A DNA stretch of 64,000 nucleotides, from positions 28,387,956-28,451,955 of the forward strand of contig CM049312.1 of assembly GCA_026874595.1 (NCBI GenBank), given 5' to 3'. This stretch comes from Sipunculus nudus. Its lineage: Eukaryota > Annelida > Sipuncula > Golfingiida > Sipunculidae. Positions within the stretch are counted from its first letter, which is position 1. Each line of letters begins with the position of its first letter. The notes under the pieces were generated by a model. The model had not been told where the DNA came from. It made no database searches and saw only the letters and a list, made by a program, of their open reading frames with translations. A program made the translations under genes and the position numbers. Below, one piece after another: positions 45,853 through 55,349 of the stretch.

Positions 45853-48584
45853 GAGAGAATACAAAATCACAAAATTCGAAAGGTTAATTTAAGCTTGAAA
45901 AAGATTAGATCAATATACTTTATTTTCCATCAGTATACTCTTGTTTCCAGACTTGGGTGTTCAAGGTGTAAGAGTGAACACGGTCAGGTAGGACATTAGT
46001 TGATTAAGAAAATTTGAGCATTTTAAGTTGCATTTTTTTAAATCATGTGGTAATTTCTAATTGCTGCGTTCATATGAAAGAGCTCAGTCCCTTCCTGTCA
46101 TTTTCTTGAATGGAATATCCGTTTATTAAAATTATTATCCGGTAAAAAAATACTTAAAGTAATGTTAAAAAATGCGTGTTTGGTACATTGCAGCCCGGGT
46201 GTCATAAAGACTGATATATTCCGTCGGTACGGCTGGTCGCCTGAGGAAATCGAAAATGTAAGACTCATGTCCAGGCAGTATATTACAAAAAAGTAACGTC
46301 TGTTGGGCTTTTACACCCGAGCTTAATAGCTCATCAGACCGGAGCTTATCCCGGTTTCGGTAGCGTGAAGTGACATAGGAGTTGATCTCCTCCTGGATGG
46401 GATGCTGGTCCATCGTAAGTTATCTTCCCAGTATTCACTGATACCGATTTCCACTGCTGGGCGGACAGTGGCACACCTAAAGGGCTTGGCACAGTGGGTG
46501 ACCGGGATTTGAACTTACGACCGCTCGATCATGAGCTAGGCACCTTAAACATTACACTACTGCCCCCCCCCCCCCCACACACATATGGGTTATATATGGG
46601 TTATACTATATAGGTTATATATTATTGGAGTAGGGTTATAAATCCCCCCCCCCACTTCTGCAGAAAAAATGCCTTTTTTGGCTATCCCGAATATTCAAGG
46701 CTTACCCTCAGGCTTCCTAGATTTGACGAATCTTTCTTTATTGCATAAATCGTACAGTGAAATCAGTATCCCCCTCCGATATTTCTAGATTCGTCCCGAT
46801 GTCTGTTGTTACATGAGAAGCTACATGGCCGTTTAGTGAATGTTTTTTCCTTTACGATATTTCCAGGACCCAATCGAAGAACAGCTGAACATCCTTGCAA
46901 AAATATGTTTAAACAAAGCAAATAAATAAAATACAGCGTAGGAAAAAAAATGAATTCAGAAGTTTCTCACACAATATATTTCTTCTCTTCATAATTTCGG
47001 GAATTGTCTTTTACAGGCGCCGGGTAAAAGTCACAGCTTGGTTTAAGTCTATTCAACCGGATAAGCGCTAAGGGATCCTCTCATTGGTGTTACATGTTAC
47101 ACTTTTAGTCTAATACTAGAGGCAAGCTTGCACTCATTATTTATATGAAGGTTAATCATTGACAAGTCACAGAAAAAATTTGAAAATGGCAAAGATCATA
47201 TTAAATGGCTTATACGTAAAATCTGTCTCTAGACACCATATTAATCAACTTTAAACACCAAGTTTCAAATGTTTTCAGTACTTGTGTCATTTCCTGCTGA
47301 TCCGGAGATATGATAGGACTTCAGGGCTCGTATATTGTTTACCTTTTGGACATATAGGCTATCATTCATGTATTCATTTAATATGAGTGTAATTAAGACA
47401 CGTGTCTGACTTATATTAATAACGGGCGAGGTCAAATCAATGTTGGCTTGAACCCCTTCACGCGCCTTACCACCTTGAATATTTTTCAATTCCAACTTAT
47501 CAACACTAACTGCAATTGATTCATATTTTGAAAGATATTTTATGTCTAGTTTATGAGTTTTTGTTAATGAAATGTTCCTGAGTAGAGTGTCATTATTTTA
47601 ACGAATATTCGTACCGGTTTCGATAAAACCTATTGGTACTCAAGGTCATGATAACTCCTATTACATAATCGTTTAACCTACATTTTGACCTCAATTTTTA
47701 AGGTCAAATAAGCCCAAATAAAAAAAGTAAACTTTTTAACTTTTAAAGAATTGCTTATTCTTTCCTCAAATTTGATACACAAGTTGTCTCAACCAAGATC
47801 TCAAACAGAATAGTAAACTGGCAACCTTGACTTTCATATTCACGGTCAAATCAACTGAAATTGTGAAAACTGGTATTTTTTACTCAATATGTTTTTATGA
47901 AATATGATATGCGAATTGTTTCTTCCAAACTGCCGGAAGAGTTCGAAAACCGGGGACCTTGATCCTTATATTCAAGGTCAAATGTACCTAAATATTTTCC
48001 GTAAACACTACGACTTTCTAACGAATCAAACTTTTTGTGGAATTTTATATATGAATTGTTTCCACCAAAATCCCAGATGAGTTCGAGAACTAGTGACTTT
48101 GACCTTCGTCATCAAGGTCAAATCGTCAGAATTCTATGATTGTTTGTAACCCCACAACTTTTGAAGTAGTTCAAATACTTTTCATTTTGATGCCGATGAG
48201 GCCCAAAAGAAGGGGAGACATGTATCGGTTTTTACGACTGCAGCAATAAACATATTCTAGTTTTTTTGCTGTTAATAGCAAAGATAACCAAACTAAATTG
48301 TTTTTCAAATACTAACTTTTACAGATGGCACACTAAAAAAAATTCATGGTGTCTTCTTCTTCAATTTCACTTATTATTGTTTGATTTTGAATCATTTCCA
48401 GTACTTTGATATGCAGAAGTGGCTCCAACCGATTGGTCGTCACGGAGAAGCAGATGAGGTTGCCCAGGCGATCGCTTTCTTGGCTTCTGATGAGGCAAAA
48501 TTTATAAATGGTGCTCTTCTTCCGGTTGATGGTGGCCGCTCTCAATTAATGCCAGTGTATGTCTCTGGTCCGATTATTGTGTAA
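32272..48584 (+). CDS. Short-chain dehydrogenase/reductase (SDR), nine exons
   Basis: Joined exons 32272-32308, 34362-34502, 39822-39914, 41273-41411, 41914-41954, 44297-44366, 45951-45987, 46194-46257 and 48402-48584 give 267 residues once the extra T of exon 2 is discounted. All introns are GT-AG and all phases agree. Classical SDR landmarks: TGASSGIG (12-19), NGR (36-38, Arg suggesting NADP(H)), DV (66-67), NNAA (92-95), and the catalytic tetrad Asn117, Ser144, Tyr157 and Lys161 (YSMSK) with canonical spacing, then SPG (186-188). Length is normal for the family. The product should be a soluble NAD(P)-dependent oxidoreductase; the substrate cannot be told, though FabG-like or DHRS-type proteins are the nearest kind. 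As printed, the reading frame breaks in exon 2. Confidence 0.88.
33345..34140 (+). repeat. Dispersed repeat family M2 in SDR intron 1
   Basis: Shares with 40575-40860 the blocks 'cccatggaggtc.ataaaa', 'gtcactgtgacca', 'cccccagaataattaaaaa', 'gagacctt..gatgaagcagt'. Several 'ggtcatggtgacctat' boxes follow. No ORF. Confidence 0.7.
34362..34502 (+). CDS. SDR exon 2 (frameshift in T8)
   Basis: The acceptor TTTGCAG opens the exon with ASSGIGEETAV. After a run of eight T near 34395-34402 the family sequence (FASFGSRVVLNGRN) continues in the next frame, so one T is surplus. Donor GTAAAA. Ends KDK in phase 0. Confidence 0.85.
35548..35775 (+). repeat. Dispersed repeat with gtccgtcc start, SDR intron 2
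   Basis: Begins 'ttagctcagctgactgaaagtca' like the copy at 10083, has a GTCCGTC-rich stretch and the 'aaggtcactgtgacctatatcctcc' block of family M2. Confidence 0.6.
35925..36450 (+). repeat. Dispersed repeat family M1, copy 2, SDR intron 2
   Basis: Same block order as 14783-15720: 'tggatgccctgtag', 'caccctgtctgtccgtc', 'acatatggatttcaaactt', 'agggtcatgaggg', 'agccaaacctttcattccagacc'. Confidence 0.7.
37400..38540. repeat. Degenerate ATTACT-rich blocks flanking a (TA)n
   Basis: Imperfect ATTACT/TTACTATT repeats at 37430-37540 and 38400-38540. Between them lies a (TA)n at 37798-37858. The block edges 'gacatggggtctattac' and 'attaccccatgtctg' are roughly inverted copies, so the region may be a foldback repeat. 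Confidence 0.5.
38545..39480 (+). repeat. Dispersed repeat family M1, copy 3, SDR intron 2
   Basis: Contains 'gaaaccttgtttgttaatgc', 'gagtaagcggatgccctatgg', 'aggtcagggtcacaggaccca' and 'cagagtagaaggcgttattcag' in family order. Confidence 0.7.
39822..39914 (+). CDS. SDR exon 3
   Basis: Encodes residues 60-90: ILIAQADVTKEDDV then TFGQLDVL. Acceptor TCCTAG, donor GTAAGT, phase 0 at both ends. Confidence 0.9.
40575..40860 (+). repeat. Dispersed repeat family M2, SDR intron 3
   Basis: Diverged copy of 33345-33650 in the same orientation. Confidence 0.65.
41273..41411 (+). CDS. SDR exon 4
   Basis: Residues 91-136 plus one base: VNNAAIAVG (the NNAG motif) and MNTNVRG carrying catalytic Asn117. 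Acceptor CCTCAG, donor GTCAGT. Confidence 0.9.
41914..41954 (+). CDS. SDR exon 5
   Basis: Residues 137-150, GNIINVSSVAGIRP, with catalytic Ser144. Too short to stand out as an ORF. Acceptor CAACAG, donor GTAAGT. Confidence 0.9.
42720..42990 (-). mobile_element. tRNA-derived SINE, SDR intron 5
   Basis: Read on the - strand, the head begins near 42985 with GGCTTCTGTGGCACAGGGGTGG (A-box region) and has ACTTCGAATCTCAG (B box) about 40 bp later, followed by an unrelated body. A truncated relative of the head lies near 57882-57935. It fits a SINE with an RNA polymerase III promoter. Confidence 0.6.
44297..44366 (+). CDS. SDR exon 6
   Basis: Residues 151-173 plus one base, containing YSMSKAAL with catalytic Tyr157 and Lys161. 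Acceptor ACACAG, donor GTTTGC. Confidence 0.92.
44587..44892 (-). mobile_element. tRNA-like SINE unit A (minus)
   Basis: The - strand carries TGGCCAAGTGGACTTAGGC (A box) and GTGGGTTCGAATCCCAC (T arm with B box). The unit also contains paired TGACGTCA-like motifs and TATAAAAG upstream of the tRNA-like part. It is the first of four related units. Confidence 0.75.
44893..45223 (-). mobile_element. tRNA-like SINE unit B (minus)
   Basis: Tandem to unit A and very similar. The - strand reads CTATGACGTCACTACCATGAC then GTCA, then TATAAAAG, A box and B box. Both CRE palindromes are perfect. Confidence 0.78.
45224..45536 (+). mobile_element. tRNA-like SINE unit C (plus)
   Basis: Inverted relative to units A and B. 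CRE motifs at 45277-45284 and 45291-45298, TATAAAAG at 45312-45319, A-box region at about 45354-45372 and B box GGTTCGAATC at 45400-45409. The A-box copy is slightly altered (GGCAAAGTGG). The frame MAKWTKAAAPEIGRSWVRI seen here is only the tRNA-like part read as protein. Confidence 0.78.
45537..45802 (+). mobile_element. tRNA-like SINE unit D (plus)
   Basis: Follows unit C in tandem. One CRE is intact and the second mutated (TGACGATA). TATAAAAG, GGCCAAGTGGACTAAGGC and GTGGGTTCGAATCCCAC are preserved. T-arm and D-arm pairing is perfect and most of the acceptor stem pairs, but the anticodon arm is irregular, so this is a tRNA-derived repeat rather than a tRNA gene. Confidence 0.78.
45803..45849. 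repeat. (TA)n microsatellite
   Basis: About 47 bp of TA at the edge of SINE unit D. Confidence 0.95.
45951..45987 (+). CDS. SDR exon 7
   Basis: A 37-base exon coding DLGVQGVRVNTV plus two bases of Ser186. Acceptor TTCCAG, donor GTAGGA. It matches the sixth beta strand of SDRs. Confidence 0.9.
46194..46257 (+). CDS. SDR exon 8
   Basis: Completes Ser186 and codes PGVIKTDIFRRYGWSPEEIE-N, the substrate-binding loop. Acceptor TTGCAG, donor GTAAGA. Confidence 0.9.
46262..46572 (-). mobile_element. tRNA-derived SINE with conserved body, SDR intron 8
   Basis: On the - strand: a tRNA-like head (GGCAGTAGTGTAATGTTTAAG, then AAGTTCAAATCCC as B box), a body with GATGGACCAGCATCCCATCC, and a tail with CTCCGGTCTGATGAGC then a small GAGCT/AGCTC hairpin. 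The head-body-tail layout is that of SINEs mobilised by a LINE partner. Confidence 0.65.
46867..46929 (+). other. Possible alternative last exon of the SDR
   Basis: Behind TTTCCAG, a frame in phase with exon 8 reads DPIEEQLNILAKICLNKANK and stops. AATAAA overlaps the stop codon. Splicing exon 8 here would give a 227-residue protein without the C-terminal substrate-loop and dimer region. No usable in-phase donor follows, so it cannot be an internal exon. Confidence 0.3.
47630..48140. repeat. About 142-bp tandem repeats rich in AGGTCA, SDR intron 8
   Basis: Three to four diverged units share 'ttgtttc..ccaaa', 'gagttcgaaaac', 'gaccttga.ctt' and 'tcaaggtcaaat'. Nuclear-receptor half-sites (AGGTCA) recur in both orientations in each unit. 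Confidence 0.7.
48402..48584 (+). CDS. SDR exon 9 and stop
   Basis: Residues 208-267: LQPIGRHGEADEVAQAIAF, then FINGALLPVDGGR, the usual SDR C-terminus, ending GPIIV and TAA. Acceptor TTCCAG. Confidence 0.92.
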   Translation, partial: YFDMQKWLQPIGRHGEADEVAQAIAFLASDEAKFINGALLPVDGGRSQLMPVYVSGPIIV

Positions 48585-48597
48585 TGGTCACTATCTA

Positions 48598-48603
48598 AAT
48601 AAA
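48598..48603 (+). terminator. Candidate poly(A) signal of the SDR gene
   Basis: AATAAA 14 bases after the stop codon, implying a very short 3' UTR; later signals may also be used. Confidence 0.5.
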
Positions 48604-48609
48604 GGTTTA

Positions 48610-49255
48610 AAATCAGTTCAACAAATTTAACTCCGATTGTAAAATACTGTTTATACACCTTTCCCTTGGCTGAAAATATGAATGTGACATCTCCCTTTAC
48701 ACGAATTACACAAATCGCCTAATTAATCTTCTGTTTTGACTTTCTGTGGTGTTTAAATAGTTAGATAAAACGTGATGGACGGTCATGCAATTATAAAACC
48801 ACGGATAGACAAGATCACCTACGCTTTACTTTAGCTGGTCTGCATCTTTGCATCAGCAACAGAGTGAGTTGAAGTGCGCTGCTTGTAGGAAACGTTTAAG
48901 ATTATACAAATCTGTTTCTAAGATTTTCGTTTGTAAACGGTATAACTACAGTCTTAAAATTTCCTGCCGTACGATATAATTGTTTAAATTTCATATGTTT
49001 GATATTTGTCCATGAGCGTATTTTAAATGTGTATCTCTACTCGGCCATATATCCTTATTTTATATGACTTAAAGAATACGCTCATATTTATCAATTACAC
49101 TATGTAACGTTTACAGAACCCAATTCAAATACAGCAGCACATTTAAACGGGCCATCCTGTCAGTGTAACAATTCATTATAATTTGTAAATTACAAATGAA
49201 TAAAATGCTTCTCTTTCGTTTAATGTTAATAAATATCCTCCCCCTTTTTTGAGAC
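48610..49255. other. Region downstream of the SDR gene
   Basis: Likely 3' flank; no gene recognised. Confidence 0.35.
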
Positions 49256-49393
49256 GAAAATACTTTTTTTAGGGTTCTAATCTAAATTTGAGGACCTGAA
49301 CCCCTCCTTTCCGGACTGAAGAATCTTTCTAGACTTTCCTTTGGTCCTCCTGGGTTTGATCCTCCCCTTCCCAAAATCCTGGATCCGCCCCTG
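49250..49393. mobile_element. Solo hAT-like right end
   Basis: The block ends GGATCCGCCCCTG, i.e. CAGGGGCGGATCC when reversed, a common hAT terminal sequence, preceded by C/T-rich subterminal sequence. No left end or target duplication found. Confidence 0.4.
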
Positions 49394-49399
49394 CAGGAT

Positions 49400-51140
49400 G
49401 TCGCCCACCACTTGAAGAAGAATGACGTTTACTAGGTTAAAATTGTTGAACTCATATAATTCTTCGGATGTATTGCTACTTTTGGAAGGCATAGAAACTG
49501 TTAGTCACGAGTGTTGTCTTTTGTTATTCTTTTGTAAATGCAAGAATGATACTATTTGGTTTTAGAGGTCGAGGCATTTATATTGTCTTGCACAAATGTT
49601 AAAACAAGAAACGTTACCAATGTTTTCTGAAAGGAATGCAATTTAAAAGAAATGCAAAGTAAATCCAGGTTTAGTGAAATATTTGCCAGTTATTTGTATT
49701 ACATAAATTCCTGAAAAACTGTAAGGTTTATAATAGCTAATATAAGTGCTTTATCTGTGTCAAGCTACACATGCAGTGGACATATAACTGTCACCTAAAT
49801 TTTAATACTTTTGGTTGCACCAAAACGAGATTCTTCCCGAGAACGTCACGCATGGCTTTCGCCAACCATTTACTGGTTTCAGTCTTACAAACAATGCTTC
49901 CAGAATACACAGTTTCTGGCTATCGCCCGCCGTTATCTAACTACAAATACAATTCTACAACATACGCTTACGTGTACATCTACGCCCTGCTTGGCTAAAA
50001 TAACAAATAATCGTCCTCTTGCAGGATTTCACAACACATCCCGCTTGGTGTCAATCTACATCTCACGACAAGTCGTCTGCAGAACGAATCTACTCTGACT
50101 TACCTCTCCTGCGGCTTTGGAACCGATATTTATATAAACCTGTCGCAAGAAATTTTGGGAAAGTTCTAGTCAACGAATGTTCTACGACTTCCCTACATTA
50201 AAAACTTACCAGCTAAGCCTCCAAGAAGCATCAAGACCTCCAGAATCTTCTGTCAGCTAATCATAACAAACTGTAGACTGGAAAGTTCCTTTGTCTGATA
50301 CATAAACAAATCGAACTAATGATCAACACATCTAATGATGAAGATAAACATAACAATATTAAATATGATTAACTACGTTTCCTTGACTATATCTTATTAT
50401 CCTATGGGACGCTCATTTAAACCGACCTGACCTGGTGATACATTTGTGTCAACCTGAAGAAAACCAAATTCCCTTACAAGCAATTAAATGTGAAGTACAA
50501 TTCATAAAGGATATAATACAATTTAACATACAATATGCACGAGTTTTGAAATAATGTAGACTGAGTGAACACAAATGCCAGTTTTCATAAGAACCTATTC
50601 ACATATCAGTCATCATGATATACACGAAATATAGCGCTTTCTCCTTGAAATAATATACTTTCTGCCAATATTTCGTTTCAAAATCGTTTGCGTATTCCTT
50701 GTCACAAGTGGCAAAAAGCTTACGCCGTGCGCGATAAGTGACATAATATAAACACAGCGCGCACGCCACCTGGTAGCCGTACTACACATCTTCAATAATC
50801 TAGCTTCCAACCGGTATTTCTTCCTTCAAATTTCTTCTCCTTTTTGGGAAGTAATCAGGATTCTTCAAACCGGTCATTAAGTCTTGTTATGGCAAATAGT
50901 CAATACATGGGCTGTATATACTCATACACTTAATCTTAACAACGTACGAAACAGATGAAATGAAGATAGGAAAAAATGTGTTTTGTTTGGAAAGCTTTCA
51001 GCTAAGTCAAATTGAAATAATAGGGTGATTTAAGAAACATACTTTTACATATGCTCAAGTACCTTTAAGGGCTGAGCACACAGCAGTATATTACGCTATA
51101 CATATCAACTACGGCACTTATTACTCATTTTCCTTTATAA
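49400..51140. other. Spacer between the SDR gene and its broken copy
   Basis: No exon 1-like sequence recognised; short frames at 49771-50201 overlap each other and show no motif. Confidence 0.35.
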
Positions 51141-51929
51141 ATGTTACAGGGGCAAGCTCTTGAATAGGTGGAGGGACGGCTGTTCTCACACTTGGTAGTC
51201 GTGTGCCACTTAACGGCCGTAACATAGAAATCCTGGAGAGAGCAAAACAGAAATGTATAGATCCAGGACAGTGTAAAGAATAGGTAAACTGAAATTAAAA
51301 AAGGAAACATTTAAAAAAATTACCATATATCCTATTTTAAGCACTTCTCTGTCTGGGCTTTCGCCCCTCACCATACTATTACAAACAATCATATAACAAC
51401 ATCTGTCTTTAATCCTTTATCAATTCAACATTTTAATGTCAGAATTTGCACGCGCCTACATACTTGTATAAATTTATCTGTTGTATCGGTTATGAATGGA
51501 TTAACACTTTTTTATGATTATACTTACTTTAAGGCCAAACAAGTACTGATTTAAAAGTAGAAGTTTAAAAAGCATGTTTCACAAACGTAAATTCAAAATA
51601 GATTAAAGCCCGAAATGAACGACATGGTGTAATTTCATGCTATATAACTACATATATACCTGTTTCATTTCTTATTGTACAATGGAACCTGACAGAGGAA
51701 GATGTTCTACTGTTGATAAAACAGTAGCTACTTTTGGACAACTGGGTGTTTGGTTTAGTGTATACCATATATATCTAGAACATGAACGTTATTTGTATGT
51801 TTTTGATGTAAGTGTAAAAGTCAACGTCATGAATGTTGGCCAAAATGGATAGGAATAAAGAACAGCAGAACATTAGGAACAAGTAAAATTGGCTTAAAAT
51901 GAGAAAAGAGTGTGCATAAAGTGTAGACA

Positions 51930-52560
51930 ATGTCTATCAGAAACACGTAATGTTGAGGAACATATAGAGTAGCGCAGGGTGAATAGAAGGATAGTGTGTT
52001 CTTGATAAGCCGAACAGGAGCACGAAATGTACAGGAATGGTAGATCAGAGTGAACAGACGGATATGGTATACTTTAGGAGTAGAACAGGTTGAACATGAG
52101 CACGACATGTACGGGAAAGGTAGAGCAAAGTGAACAGCAGGAAAGGGTATACTTAAGGAGTAGTACAGGTTGAACAGGAGCACGGAATGCACAGGAATGG
52201 TAGATCAGAGTAAACAGACGGATATGGTATACTTTAGGAGTAGAACAGGTTGAACAGGAGCACGGAATGTACAGAAAGGGTGGAGGAAGATAACAGAACG
52301 ATAGAGTGTACTTAAGGAGTAAACAGGTTGAATAGGAGCACGAAATGTACAGGAATAGTAGAGCAATGTGAATAGAAGGTGGGGTATACTTAAGGAGTTG
52401 AACAGGTTAAGCAATAGTGCAGAACGTAAAGCCTCATGAATGGCTGAGATGGTGAACAGGTGGATAGGGTATATTTAAGAAGTAGAACAGGTTGAACAAG
52501 AGCACGGTATGTACAGGATTGGTAGAGCAGAGTGAACAGGCAGATTGACTGTACATGATC
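51930..52560. repeat. About 80-bp satellite within the SDR pseudogene
   Basis: Seven or so units share 'gtagaacaggttgaacagga', 'gcacgaaatgtacaggaatgg', 'tagagcagagtgaacag' and 'ggtatactttaagga'. The reverse-strand frames rich in Tyr/Ser/Leu are by-products. It sits between pseudo-exons 3 and 4. Confidence 0.85.
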
Positions 52561-52948
52561 ACAAAATGTACACGAATTGCATCGAAGAACAAATGCGAGG
52601 AAAAGGGGTAAAGGAAAAATATGACAACAAAAACAGAGGAGAGGCCGCACAGGAATCCTTGAACCACATGTTTGAATATGCATGTAATGAGGCAATACAG
52701 CAGTGTGAACAGGGGCACGAAAGTGGACAATATAATACATGAAAATAATATATATTAATTTAGATTATTTGGACAATTCGCACCATAATGATATGTTATC
52801 TAAAAAAAATTCAAAGATATACAGATCGTATCATATTACTTGATCTAATAATTTTTGTGAACAGGTCTTATATAAACTTAATATAACCTCCTTGCAACAT
52901 TGTTATATATAGGTTAACAATGCAGTTTTAGGATTTCTTCACTCGTTG

Positions 52949-53125
52949 CAACAAAGTACCAGACAGGACTTTGACGTCATAATGAACACGAACGTCCGAG
53001 TTTCCTCATGGTAGCGTAAAGAGCTCTTCCTCATCTCATCAAAGTACAATACGGGACCTTGACGTCATAATGAACACAAACGTCTGGGGTGTCGTCATCA
53101 TGACACATAAGAGCCACTCCGTATC
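52949..53125 (+). repeat. 88-bp tandem duplication inside pseudo-exon 4
   Basis: 'gacgtcataatgaacac' occurs at 52973 and 53061, exactly 88 bp apart, with similar flanks on both sides. 88 is not a multiple of three, so the duplication shifts the frame. Confidence 0.88.
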
Positions 53126-54253
53126 TCAAAATACGAACAAAGGTTTGTTTTAAGTTGTAAACATGATAATGACAATGATATTGATAATGGTGTATTTTCT
53201 ATAAACCTTGTATTTATAAATGCATGTTATTTGTCTGTTGTCTGGTGTTACCTGTCTATGCAAAATACAATATTTATTACTTTTGTTTGAATCTGTGCTG
53301 TGTTTTACAAACCATATTCTGAGCAAGACGACAAGGTCAAGGATTCAGTTTTATTCTTTTATCAAATTAAAAGTAATGTGGCTCTAAAATGGATAAATAC
53401 AGGTTGAATATAAAATTATTTCCTATATTTTGCTATTGTTATATTTAAAACAAAGTATTAATAGTTCACAAAAATACGATTGTTACTTCACCTTGGAGAG
53501 ATGAATATTTATACAGTCGAGCCCGTTTATTGTCCTTTCGTCCGTTCATGCAAAATATGGCATTAACCGGGATGTGATATTATGCCGGCTTCAAGGTCCC
53601 TATGATAGGGATTAGGGCCACTAGCTATATGTTGTCTCAAGTAAGACAGTTGCGCTTGTGACTTGTTCGCTGACATCTTAATGATATCAAGCTTCTGCTT
53701 TACGTTTTATACTTATTATTGTATGTGGCGGTGACTTCAGCATAAGGACACTTAGATCGTTATGACCAACACGGAAAACTCGCAGGTTAAAATAGGCAAA
53801 ACGCACGTGTTTTCTTAAATGATGAAAGGACCAACTTCTTTTATAATAAAGGGCATGGTTTGTCTTTGATCCACAGTTGAGTTTAGTGTTGAGTAGTTAT
53901 TTGGCACGTGTTTAGAACAACCCAGCAGCTGGTATAGGTGTGACAACGGATTCTAATTAACAGTAAAATCAAAAGGGGTAAGGTGACCTTGACGAGCACT
54001 GTTGAATTGAGTTATAATCTCTTGATAGGCATTGGCGAGTCCAAGCTGGTAGTCAGAGTGGTTTCCCTTGTTAGAGCTTGATGTGATCATCCCCATCAGT
54101 TTGAGTGGATCCAGTAGTGATAATAAATGGGATTATGACATTATTTCATGACATTAAGCGATCAATTTTATTAAGGTGTCTATGGTCTGGGATTTCATAT
54201 TTCTGTGACTATAAACGGGATGTTTTATTTACCGATATCACACAAAGGGGGTC

Positions 54254-54254
54254 G

Positions 54255-54325
<71 letters not shown>
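54254..54325. repeat. (TC)n(TA)n compound microsatellite
   Basis: CT repeats pass directly into TA repeats. Confidence 0.95.
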
Positions 54326-54328
<3 letters not shown>

Positions 54329-55010
54329 TTTAATTCCCGTGTCTCAGTATAAGATGTATACTGAGATGTATACTAAGATGTATCAAATGTCAAATGAAAT
54401 TGGATGTGGCCTCTTGGTACCGAGTAAAACATAACAATTTCTCGATGCCTACACTGATATCCATATAACTTGTACCTTGGTACAGGGTAATAATTAAAAC
54501 GATAGGCACGATTATAAACTTACTAGAGAGCAATTCACTAAAGCAACACATAATTACCTCCGCCAAACAAAGTGGGTTAAGCTTTTGGTGCCGTTGGTTT
54601 GTTTGTCTGTCTGTAAGCAACATTACTTAAGATAAGTTATTAACAGATTTTGTTGAAATTTTCAGGATAGCTGGGCAATGATACAGGGAAGAAGTGATAA
54701 TGATAATTTTTTGGTGTGACCTTGATCAACATCATGATTCAGGAATCATACATAATATATTTTATATTGTATGCTGCCACTAGGCGTGAGCTCAGTAAAA
54801 AAGGCAAATCATAACTCCAACATTATGAGCTGCCTTGTTTACTGATCACACGTCAGGTACAAATCCGGATCCAAGAAGTTTTTAAAAGAAAAATGCTGTT
54901 TTTCTGACGATGCCACATGGGGGTAGTAAGCTGCCATGACGAATGTCGGCGCTCTCTGAGTACATTTCTAGCTCAACGGGATTTCGCAGTGGAGTGTACC
55001 TTCGGGCAGG

Positions 55011-55118
55011 AGGTACGATATCGTTCAAATATTAATGAGGTACGATACCGTTTAAATATTAATGAGGTACCATATCGATCAAATATATATGAGGCACAGT
55101 TTCGTTCAAATATTAAAG
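55011..55118 (+). repeat. Four 27-bp tandem repeats
   Basis: Units begin at 55011, 55038, 55065 and 55092 with pattern 'aggtacgata.cgttcaaatattaatg'. The period is exactly nine codons and one frame stays open through all four (VRYRSNINE repeat). Confidence 0.85.
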
Positions 55119-55349
55119 GCGTATATGAATTCAGCGGGAGATGACCTGTCCCATATAAAAAGTTAAAGTTTACCTACATAGGTCTCTCCATAACCCTTTA
55201 CTGACTGTATGAAGATTCCCGCTTTAGGTGTGTACCGATTGAAAGATATTCAAGTTTAATATTTTTTTTCAGATGTTAAACCTTGTGTACTACTCCATGT
55301 CTAAGCCAGCACTAGACATCCTAACGGTCTGCTTTTTTGCAAGGTTAGG

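Larger units (their letters stand above)
51150..55343 (+). pseudogene. Second SDR copy, broken
   Basis: Traces of exons 2 (51150-51283), 3 (about 51682-51755), 4 (52913-53142) and 6 (55273-55343) lie in the right order and orientation. Exon 2 reads ASS, then TGA where the glycine belongs, IGGGTAV and LNGRNIEILERAK, and ends in TAG. Exon 3 reads STVDKTVATFGQLGV with a shifted start. Exon 4 reads VNNAVLGFLHS and DVIMNTNVR with an internal duplication. Exon 6 reads VYYSMSKPALDI and keeps Tyr and Lys. Exons 1, 5, 7, 8 and 9 were not found. The gene clearly arose by duplication of the neighbouring SDR and is dead. Confidence 0.85.

Noticed and set aside
52434-52740. Long Leu/Ser/Tyr-rich frames on the minus strand (51827-52740) as membrane proteins
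   Set aside because: They follow the 80-bp satellite units and repeat with them; no start context or motif supports coding.
53515-53600. Pogo-like MITE starting CAGTCGAGCCCG
   Set aside because: Only one end resembles the pogo pattern and no inverted partner was found.
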